64,000 nt of DNA from JAKAWQ01 sp963745975 (GTDB lineage Bacteria > Pseudomonadota > Alphaproteobacteria > Acetobacterales > Acetobacteraceae): assembly GCA_963745975.1 (NCBI GenBank), contig CAVUZJ010000006.1, positions 62,001-126,000 on the forward strand, read 5' to 3'. Within the stretch, counting starts at the first letter, position 1, and each line of letters opens with the position of its first letter. The notes beneath the pieces were generated by a model that did not search any database, was not told where the DNA came from, and worked only from the letters and a program-made list of their open reading frames with translations. A program made the position numbers and the translations under genes. Positions 50,367 to 56,771 of the stretch are shown piece by piece.

Positions 50367-51530
50367 ATGGACACGCTGAACGATCCGGTCGCGCGAGCCC
50401 TGCACCAGGGCGCCAACTTCGCCATGCAGTACCAGCGCGTCGCGCTCGTCTTCCAGGGCGGCGGCGCGCTCGGCGCCTATCAGGCCGGCGTCTATCACGC
50501 GCTGAGCGAAGCCGGCTGCGAGCCGAATTGGGTTTCGGGCGTCTCGATCGGCGCGGTCAACGCCGCGATCATCGGCGGCAATAAGCCCGGGGATCGCCTG
50601 CCGCGGCTGCGCGAGTTCTGGGATCTGGTCTCGGGCCGGAAGATCTGGGCCTACACGCCCGACGGCGATTTCTTTCGCACGCTGCGCAATTACACCAGCG
50701 CCTGGACAACCATCGTGATGGGTCAGCCGGGCTTCTTCGAGCCGCGCTACCCCGGCCCATGGCTCGAGCCGGCCGGCTCGCCGGGTGCCACCAGCTATTA
50801 CGATTCCCGCGAGCTCGCGCGCACGCTGGAGAAGGTCGTGGACTTCGAACTCCTCAACAGCCAACGGGTGCGCGTGACCGTCGGCGCCGTCAACGTGCGC
50901 TCGGGAAACTTCATCTATTTCGACAATGCCAAGGAGCGCATCGGCGCCAGCCACATCCTCGCCAGCGGCGCGCTGCCGCCCGCGCTGCCCGCCGTCAAGA
51001 TCGAAGGCGAGCATTACTGGGACGGCGGCATCGTCTCCAACACGCCGCTCCAGTATCTGCTCGAGCAGGAAGACAATCTCAGCACGCTGGTTTTCCAGGT
51101 CGATCTTTTCAGCGCCAGAGGCTCCCTGCCGCGCGACATGCGCGACGTCCTGGGGCGGCACAAGGACATCATGTATTCGAGCCGCACCCGGCAAAACACC
51201 GATCAGTTCCGGCGGATCCATAGTCTGCGCCATCGCCTGGCGCAGGCGCTGGGCAAGGTCCCGCCCGAAAAGCGGAGCGCCGAAGAGGACGCTCTGCTGC
51301 AAGAGCTCTCCGACATGGCCATGGTCAACATCGTCCACCTCATCTACCAGCAGAAAAGCTATGAGGGTCACGCCAAGGATTACGAATTCTCCGGCACCTC
51401 GGTGCACGAGCATTGGGAAGCCGGCTACAACGACACGCGGCGAACGCTGCGCCATCATGATTGGCTCGCCCCACCCACGACGAGCGACGGCGTCGTCGTT
51501 CACGATCTCCATCGCGACGACGACGCCTGA
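50367..51530 (+). CDS. Patatin-like phospholipase (DUF3734 type)
   Basis: A 387-residue patatin-fold lipase. The oxyanion loop is FQGGGALGAYQAGVYHAL, the nucleophile Ser lies in VSGVSIGAVNAA (GxSxG), and the catalytic Asp is in YWDGGIVSNTP. The C-terminal part (SSRTRQNTDQFRRIHSLRHRL onward, ending in an acidic tail) matches the DUF3734 extension of such proteins in alphaproteobacteria. It should hydrolyse acyl esters of phospholipids or stored lipid. GAGGGG is placed before the ATG. It is a single-gene unit. Confidence 0.9.
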   Translation: MDTLNDPVARALHQGANFAMQYQRVALVFQGGGALGAYQAGVYHALSEAGCEPNWVSGVSIGAVNAAIIGGNKPGDRLPRLREFWDLVSGRKIWAYTPDGDFFRTLRNYTSAWTTIVMGQPGFFEPRYPGPWLEPAGSPGATSYYDSRELARTLEKVVDFELLNSQRVRVTVGAVNVRSGNFIYFDNAKERIGASHILASGALPPALPAVKIEGEHYWDGGIVSNTPLQYLLEQEDNLSTLVFQVDLFSARGSLPRDMRDVLGRHKDIMYSSRTRQNTDQFRRIHSLRHRLAQALGKVPPEKRSAEEDALLQELSDMAMVNIVHLIYQQKSYEGHAKDYEFSGTSVHEHWEAGYNDTRRTLRHHDWLAPPTTSDGVVVHDLHRDDDA

Positions 51531-51564
51531 GCCGGCGCGCCGGACGCCGGGAGCGCGCGTCCCG

Positions 51565-52773
51565 TCAGTCGTCGATCGCCTGATAGACCGACGCCCAGAA
51601 ATCCAGATAGACGGGAGAGAACAAAGGAAACTGCGCGCGCTGGGTCATCAGGATCGCGACCATCTCCTCCTTCGGATCCGAGGCCCATGACGTGCCGTAG
51701 CCGCCATCCCAGCCGAAGCGCCCGGGCACTGCCGCAAGCGCGTCGCGCCCCGTGACAATGGCCATGCCGAACCCCCAGCCGCGATTGTCCCATTGGCCGG
51801 GAAACCACTCGGAGGCCGCCTTCTGCGCCGGCGTGAGATGGTCGCTCGTCATGAGTGCCACGGCGGGCCTGGAAAGAATCCGCTCCTGCCCGTGCCGTCC
51901 GTCCTCCAGCAGCATCCGGCCGAAGGCCGCATAATCGTCGATGGTCGAGACGAGCCCCGCCCCGCCGTCGGGGAAGGCCGGCGGGCGGTTCCACTTGCTG
52001 TCGAGCACGCCGTCGTAAAGCTCGAGCGCGCCGGTCTCGGAATTGACCCAATAGCTCGCGGCAAGCCGATCGAGCTTCTCCTCCGGAACGAAGAAGCCGG
52101 TGTCGTTCATGCCGAGCGGGGCGAAAATCCGCTCCTCGAGGAATTTCTCGAGGCTCTGGCCCGCAGCGCGCGCGATCAGCACGCCGAGCACGCACGAGCC
52201 GATGTTGTACATCCATCGTTCGCCCGGCTGATGCATCAAGGGCAGCGTGCCGAGCCGCCGCAGCCATTCGTCCGGACCGATCCCTGTCGCCTGGTCGGGC
52301 GGCCCGAAGCCCACGATCTCCAGTGCGTCGATCGCCTTCTGGATCGGGTAGACGCCGGGCGGGCCGAAGATCGCGCCGAGCCCCATGCGGAAGCTGAGCA
52401 GGTCGCGCACCGTGATCGGACGCGCCGCCGGCACCGTCTCGTCGAGCGGCCCGTCGATCCGTTGCAGCACCCGCCGCCCGGCCAGCTCCGGCATTAGCCC
52501 GTCCACCGGATCATCGAGCCTGAGCCGGCACTCCTCGATCAGAATCATCGCCGCGACGGCGATGATCGGCTTCGTCATCGAGGTGATGCGGAAGATCGTG
52601 TCGCGCCCGATCGCCTCGCCCCCGAACGATCTCGCCCCGATCGCATCGACACGCGTCTCGCCGCGCCGGCGGATGAGCGTGACGATCCCGGCTGCATCGC
52701 CGCGCGCGACGTGCCCGGCCATGACCTCATGCATTCGCCCGAGCCGCGCCTCGGAGAGTCCGCCCAGGCTCAT
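51565..52773 (-). CDS. Serine hydrolase of the beta-lactamase/EstB family
   Basis: A 402-residue class C-like serine hydrolase. The SxxK nucleophile motif is RITSMTKPIIAVAA (SMTK), the YxN-like second motif lies in HQPGERWMYNIGSCVLG, and the third region is FGWDGGYGTSWASDP. Family members are esterases, peptidases or transesterases rather than true antibiotic resistance enzymes. No signal peptide is visible. I prefer the ATG at 52773; a GTG at 52812 would add 13 residues. It is divergent from an ArsR gene whose tandem operators occupy the gap, so it may be controlled by that repressor. Confidence 0.85.
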   Translation of the reverse strand: MSLGGLSEARLGRMHEVMAGHVARGDAAGIVTLIRRRGETRVDAIGARSFGGEAIGRDTIFRITSMTKPIIAVAAMILIEECRLRLDDPVDGLMPELAGRRVLQRIDGPLDETVPAARPITVRDLLSFRMGLGAIFGPPGVYPIQKAIDALEIVGFGPPDQATGIGPDEWLRRLGTLPLMHQPGERWMYNIGSCVLGVLIARAAGQSLEKFLEERIFAPLGMNDTGFFVPEEKLDRLAASYWVNSETGALELYDGVLDSKWNRPPAFPDGGAGLVSTIDDYAAFGRMLLEDGRHGQERILSRPAVALMTSDHLTPAQKAASEWFPGQWDNRGWGFGMAIVTGRDALAAVPGRFGWDGGYGTSWASDPKEEMVAILMTQRAQFPLFSPVYLDFWASVYQAIDD

Positions 52774-52863
52774 CGCCGCGCCCGCCCGTCTGCCAGCCGT
52801 ACGCTGCGGCACGTCATTGGCGCCTCCCGACCGGCGGGCCGCCGCGCACGAATCGCCCTTGAC

Positions 52864-52895
52864 TTAACCGATCGGTTAATTAACATCATGGTTAA
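52864..52895. promoter_or_regulatory. Tandem palindromic ArsR operators
   Basis: Two 16-base palindromes of the form TTAAC-N6-GTTAA lie end to end: 52864-52879 (a perfect palindrome with CGATCG at the centre) and 52880-52895. The second ends one base before the ArsR start codon. The block fills the gap between the serine hydrolase and the repressor, so it could control both. Such AT-rich symmetry stands out against the GC-rich surroundings. Confidence 0.7.
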
Positions 52896-53177
52896 ATGTC
52901 TCCCCTCGACGCCACCTTTGCGGCCCTCGCCGACCCGATCCGCCGCGCCATCCTCCACCGCCTGGCAAAGGGGGAGGCAACGGTGGGCGCACTCGCCGGC
53001 CCCTTCGCGATCTCGCTCCCCGCGATCTCGCGCCATCTCCGCGTGCTCGAAGAGGCCGCGCTGATCACCCGCGAGTACCACGGGCAGCATCGAAGCTGCC
53101 GCCTCAGGACCGAGGCGTTGGAGCACGCCCGCGCCTGGCTCGATTTCTACGGCTCCTTCTGGCAGCGCGGGCAGTAA
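52896..53177 (+). CDS. ArsR-family winged-helix repressor
   Basis: A 93-residue regulator with a full winged helix-turn-helix: LADPIRRAILHRLAKGEATVGALAGPFAISLPAISRHLRVLEEAALI. It lacks the cysteine metal sites of ArsR/SmtB metal sensors and resembles the metal-free SdpR-like group. The ATG comes directly after the second operator palindrome, leaving no room for a ribosome site, so the mRNA may be leaderless. Its end overlaps the convergent mutM relic by 31 bases. The likely targets are itself and the divergent serine hydrolase. Confidence 0.88.
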   Translation: MSPLDATFAALADPIRRAILHRLAKGEATVGALAGPFAISLPAISRHLRVLEEAALITREYHGQHRSCRLRTEALEHARAWLDFYGSFWQRGQ

Positions 53178-53952
53178 TAGCCGGTCCGGCCGCCTTGCTT
53201 GTAGACGCGGAGCGCCGCGCCGCAGCGCGGGCAGTGCCCACCCGCATGGCGCTCGGGGATCAGGAAATCCTTGGGCAGGTTCTCGGTGAAATTCTCCGCG
53301 CCTGCCCCGCGGGCGACCGCGGTCCCGAGCACGTGCCGCATCGCCGCATAGAGCCGCGCGCGCGCGACCGCATCGAGTGATCGCGCCGGGAGCGCGGGAT
53401 GCACCTGCGCCTGGAACAGGATCTCGTCGGAATAGATATTGCCGATCCCGGCGATGCGCGCCTGGTCCATCAGGATCGCCTTGATCCCCTGCCTGCCCTC
53501 GCCAACCGCGGCGCTGAAGCCCGCGAGATCGAGCGCCGGATCGAGCGCATCGGGGCCGAGGCCCGCCTCGGCGATGAAGCTCTCCGCGCTTGCCGCAAGC
53601 CGCACCTCGCCGATGCGGCGCGGATTGAGATAGGCGAGCCGGTCGCCCTCCGCGAACCCGAGCCAGAGGCGAACATAGAGAGGCTCGGCCTCACCTTTCG
53701 CCACATGCCGCAAGGAGCCGTTGGTGCCGAAATGCAGCGCCAGCGCGCCGCCGTGCTCGATCTCGATGAACAGAACCTTGCCGTGACGCCGGCAGGCGCT
53801 GAGACGCCTTCCCTCGAGCCGCCGCCGCACTTCCTCCGCCGAAGATCCCGCACCATCCCCGGATCAAGGACGCCCACCTCTTCGACCGTCCGGCCCACGG
53901 AGATCCGTTCGGCCAGCCGCCTGAATATCTCGACATCCGGCAGCTCGGGCAT
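53147..53952 (-). pseudogene. mutM: Formamidopyrimidine-DNA glycosylase with a frameshift
   Basis: The N-terminus MPELPDVEIFRRLAERISVG, with the catalytic Pro2 and Glu3, is in one frame from 53952. Homology continues in another frame from about 53848, with GRRLSACRRHGKVLF (catalytic Lys), GNIYSDEILFQAQVHP and the zinc finger CPRCG...YYCPRCQ. A single missing G in the run at 53847-53849 (CCC on the plus strand) explains the change: one more G would give DPGMVRGSSAEEVRRRLEG. The rest is intact and full length (about 268 residues), so this is either a recent mutation or a sequencing error. The enzyme removes oxidised purines from DNA. Confidence 0.8.
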
Positions 53953-54014
53953 GTCCGCTCCGCCGCCGCCTTATTCCGGCGGGGGAAAGAAGGTCCCGGT
54001 CCTCCCTTGCCGGG

Positions 54015-55250
54015 CTAGACCGCCTCGGTCCCGCCCCGATTCCAGCCGCGCGCGCGCACGCCCAGGATTTCATGGCCGGTCGCCGTCACCGCCACGGTGT
54101 CCTCGAGCTTGATGAATCCCCGCCGCGGATGCTCGATCGTCGTTTCGATCGAGAGCACCATCCCGGGCTCGAGCGGCCGTTCCGCATCCGTCGCCGGATA
54201 GGACATCTGCCCATTGGTCGGGAGCCGCGGCGCCTCATGGCTGATCATGCCCATTCCATGCGCCATGAAGTGCATGTGGTTGTGCTCCGGCATCGCTTGG
54301 AGGGCATTCTGTGCCGTCGCTAACACCTCTCCGCCCGGGCGGCCAGGCGTGATCGTGCGAAACGCGAGCTGCTGAATCTCGTCGACCTTGCCGAGCAGGT
54401 CCTGAAGCTCCCCGTCGGGCTCGCCGAGCACCGCCATCCGCGTGAGATCGCCGATATAGCCTTGATAATTTCCCCCCGAATCGAGCGAGAGCGGCTCGCC
54501 CTGCTGCCAGGGCTGGTCCGAGGGCGCGCGGTTGAGGTTGGCGCCCGCGGTGATCAGGCAGTATTCGAAATCGAGCCCGCGGCTCGCCTCTTCGCGCTGC
54601 AGCGCTTCGGCGATCTGGCGCTTGGTCGAACCCGGCCCGTGGCGCGCCATCACCGCCAGCATCGAATCGATGATGCGCTCGGAGGCTTCCTTGAGCTTCG
54701 CCAGCTCCTCGCTGCTCTTGATCGCGCGCAGCCGCTCGAGAACGATGAGCCCCTCGACGAACTTCGCGTTGGGCAGCCCGGCTTTCAGCGCCTCCGCCGC
54801 ATCCATCGGCAGGAACGGCCGCTCGATGCCGATCCGCCCCGAGCCGAGCCCGAGCCGCCGCACATGCTCGGCCGCGAGCTCGATCGCATCGACGCTGCCC
54901 GACGAGGCGGCCCGCATGTCGGGCACCCAGAACTCGCCCACCGCCATCTGGTACTTCTCGAGCCGGTGGCCGATATAGGCCGCCTTCTCGGGGCTGCCCT
55001 TCGGATAGATGAGCACCGGCAGGTACCGGCTGATCCCCATCGCATCCATGTAGCTGAAGAACTGCGCCCGATGCCCGCCCAGCATGTACCGGACGACATG
55101 CTTCGATGTCACCAGCATGACATCGATCCCCGCCTCCTCCATCAGCCGGTCGAGCCGATGCCGATCGAACGGGATCGGCCCCTTCGCGCGCGCTTCGCCC
55201 GCGCCGCTCTGTTCCGTGGGAGTCTCCTGGCGGACTTCCGTTTCCAGCAT
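54015..55250 (-). CDS. M24-family metallopeptidase (Xaa-Pro dipeptidase/creatinase-like)
   Basis: A 411-residue pita-bread enzyme. The N-terminal creatinase-like domain (about residues 20-170) precedes the metal domain. Metal ligands are visible: the two Asp residues of LDSGGNYQGYIGDLTRM, the His in HFMAHGMGMISHEAP, and the Glu residues in LSIETTIE and FIKLEDTVAV. It should cleave Xaa-Pro bonds or a related amide. The ATG at 55250 has GGAGGGG upstream; the open frame beyond it runs through the GC-repeat region. It is a single-gene unit divergent from cspA. Confidence 0.87.
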   Translation of the reverse strand: MLETEVRQETPTEQSGAGEARAKGPIPFDRHRLDRLMEEAGIDVMLVTSKHVVRYMLGGHRAQFFSYMDAMGISRYLPVLIYPKGSPEKAAYIGHRLEKYQMAVGEFWVPDMRAASSGSVDAIELAAEHVRRLGLGSGRIGIERPFLPMDAAEALKAGLPNAKFVEGLIVLERLRAIKSSEELAKLKEASERIIDSMLAVMARHGPGSTKRQIAEALQREEASRGLDFEYCLITAGANLNRAPSDQPWQQGEPLSLDSGGNYQGYIGDLTRMAVLGEPDGELQDLLGKVDEIQQLAFRTITPGRPGGEVLATAQNALQAMPEHNHMHFMAHGMGMISHEAPRLPTNGQMSYPATDAERPLEPGMVLSIETTIEHPRRGFIKLEDTVAVTATGHEILGVRARGWNRGGTEAV

Positions 55251-55602
55251 CTGGATCCCCTCCTCAACGCGCTCTGCCTTTATCCGCGCATTTATCCGCC
55301 CGGGCGCCCCGGCTCGCAAGCCTTGCCGGGGGCCCTCCGGGCCGCGCGAAGCCCCGCCGGCGCCCCGCCGGCGCCCCGCCGGTGCCCTTTGGGGGGAGCC
55401 CGCCCCAGGCCCCCTCCCCGGCGGCGCGCCGGAGATTAAATTTGCATTCTGCCGCCAAAAGCACCATGTTCGGGGTCCGGCACTTTTCGGTCTGGGTTGT
55501 TTGTACCTTCGCGTGCGGCTTAGTCGCATCCGGTGCCTCCCCAATGTGAAAAGCATTTCGGTCCGCATGTTGCGGGCCGCCGGATTGCATGGAAGAGACA
55601 CG
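55251..55602. other. Divergent gap between the M24 peptidase and cspA
   Basis: About 350 bases. The left part is very GC-rich, holding the 11-base tandem repeats (55351-55383) and short G/C hairpins. The right part turns AT-rich (GATTAAATTTGCATTCTG near 55432) and then forms a leader of roughly 130 bases before cspA, which could act as a cold-responsive 5' untranslated region. I see no gene. Confidence 0.5.
55351..55383. repeat. Three 11-base GC-rich tandem repeats
   Basis: GCCCCGCCGGC (55351-55361), GCCCCGCCGGC (55362-55372) and GCCCCGCCGGT (55373-55383). They lie about 100 bases upstream of the M24 peptidase start. The DNA here is self-complementary and prone to slippage. Confidence 0.75.
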
Positions 55603-55809
55603 ATGTCGCAAGGCACGGTCAAATGGTTCAACGCCCAAAAGGGCTACGGGTTCATCCAGCCGGATGACGGATCGAAGGATGTCTTCGTCCACATCTCGGC
55701 GGTCGAGCGCGCTGGCCTCGGCAGCCTGAACGAGGGCCAGAAGGTCAGCTTCGATATCGAGCGTGGCCAGCAGGGCAAGCTCGCGGCGACCAACCTTCAG
55801 GCGGTCTGA
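55603..55809 (+). CDS. cspA: CspA-family cold-shock protein
   Basis: A 68-residue single OB-fold protein that binds single-stranded RNA and DNA and melts mRNA structure. RNP1 (KGYGFIQPDD) and RNP2 (VFVHISAVE) are intact, and the start MSQGTVKWFNAQ is canonical. GGAAGAG precedes the ATG. A GC-rich leader lies upstream. It is followed after 53 bases by a small conserved gene that may share its transcript. Confidence 0.95.
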   Translation: MSQGTVKWFNAQKGYGFIQPDDGSKDVFVHISAVERAGLGSLNEGQKVSFDIERGQQGKLAATNLQAV

Positions 55810-55862
55810 CCTCAACGCCGGTGCTGCCCGCCAGGGCAGCACCGGTTCGAAGGAGGAACAGC

Positions 55863-56072
55863 ATGACCAGCCACAAATTCGCCGTCGGCCAGACGGTCGA
55901 ATTTCTCCCCGGCTCGCGCGACGGGGGCATTCCGCGGGGCCGGTACAAGGTGCAGCGCCTGCTCCCCGCCGAGCGCCGGGAGTTTCAGTATCGCGTCAAG
56001 CACACGGTCGATGGCCACGAGCGCGTCGTTCTGGAAGGCCAGCTTATGGTCACCGGCGGCGTCTTCGACTAG
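55863..56072 (+). CDS. Small conserved protein downstream of cspA (SH3/KOW-like)
   Basis: A 69-residue protein with an excellent ribosome site (AAGGAGG, seven bases before the ATG). The pattern KFAVGQTVEFLPG...IPRGRYKVQRLLPAERREFQYRVK...GHERVVLEGQL suggests a small beta barrel like SH3/KOW domains, which bind nucleic acid or ribosome parts. I recall similar short proteins in alphaproteobacteria but know no function. The TAG stop is formed by the first bases of repeat R2. Confidence 0.75.
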   Translation: MTSHKFAVGQTVEFLPGSRDGGIPRGRYKVQRLLPAERREFQYRVKHTVDGHERVVLEGQLMVTGGVFD

Positions 56073-56174
56073 AGCGGGATGCCTTCGCTTACGCTCACGT
56101 ATCCCGCTCCAGCTGTTTGTTTTCTCGCGTGATCGAACGCCTTCGGTGATGCCACCTCCGGCGATCACGCTCTA
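56070..56174. repeat. Double-hairpin repeat, copy R2
   Basis: Terminal inverted repeats TAGAGCG (56070-56076) and CGCTCTA (56168-56174). Hairpin 1 pairs GAGCGGGAT (56072-56080) with ATCCCGCTC (56101-56109). The linker carries TTTGTTTT (56116-56123). Hairpin 2 pairs GCGTGATCG (56127-56135) with CGATCACGC (56162-56170). It is 105 bases, the same length as R3, and starts in the stop codon of the preceding gene. Confidence 0.85.
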
Positions 56175-56261
56175 GCCACAGCCGGCCGGAATCGGACGGC
56201 GATCAGCAGGCTTCGGCATCGGTCCCACCGCGCCCTGCTCTTCGGAGAAGGAGAATTGCGG

Positions 56262-56666
56262 ATGGATCTTGCGCGCCCAGCCGGCCCGACACTGAAGATA
56301 ACGCGGCACCGCGACGCCCGCCTCACCGGGAGCTTCGGCTTCGAGGTCTGGAATCCTTTCGCCGCCAACTATCAGCCGGCCTCGTCGCTGGCGGACGGGC
56401 TCCGCCGTGTCGACCAGCTCGCGTCTCTCATCGCGCAGATGCACGCCCGGAAGCATCCGAAGCAGTCAGCGCTCGCCGATGCGCCCACCCCCACCCCCGA
56501 CGGCGTGGACGAGTGGGCCGAGTTCCGGATCAACCCGGCGGGCGATCGCAGCTATGACACGCGCCGCGCCGGCCATCTCGCGTGGACCAGGAGCAGCGGC
56601 GGCAAGGCCCGCGTCACCGAGATGGTCTGCAGCAGCGTGGGCTACGCGCAACCGCCGCCGCGCTAG
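56262..56666 (+). CDS. Hypothetical protein between two repeat copies
   Basis: A 134-residue protein I do not recognise. AAGGAG lies eight bases before the ATG at 56262; a TTG at 56256 is possible. The N-terminal half includes GSFGFEVWNPFAANYQPASSLADGLRRVDQLASLIAQM, with an amphipathic helix. The C-terminal half is polar and low in hydrophobic residues. There is no signal peptide, membrane helix or cysteine pair. It sits between R2 and R3, and its TAG stop is formed by the first bases of R3. Confidence 0.55.
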   Translation: MDLARPAGPTLKITRHRDARLTGSFGFEVWNPFAANYQPASSLADGLRRVDQLASLIAQMHARKHPKQSALADAPTPTPDGVDEWAEFRINPAGDRSYDTRRAGHLAWTRSSGGKARVTEMVCSSVGYAQPPPR

Positions 56667-56768
56667 AGCTGGACGGGTTCGCTTCCGCTCACTCATCCCG
56701 CTCTAGCTCTTTGTTTTTCCCGCGTGATTCACGCCTTCGGTTCATCCACCTCCGGCGATCACGCTCTA
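56664..56768. repeat. Double-hairpin repeat, copy R3
   Basis: Hairpin 1 is bounded by CTAGAGC (56663-56669) and GCTCTAG (56700-56706). The linker carries TTTGTTTT (56710-56717). Hairpin 2 pairs GCGTGAT (56722-56728) with ATCACGC (56758-56764), and the element ends CGCTCTA (56762-56768). It closely resembles R2 in its second half. It ends three bases before the stop codon of the convergent molybdenum hydroxylase gene. Confidence 0.85.
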
Positions 56769-56771
56769 ACA

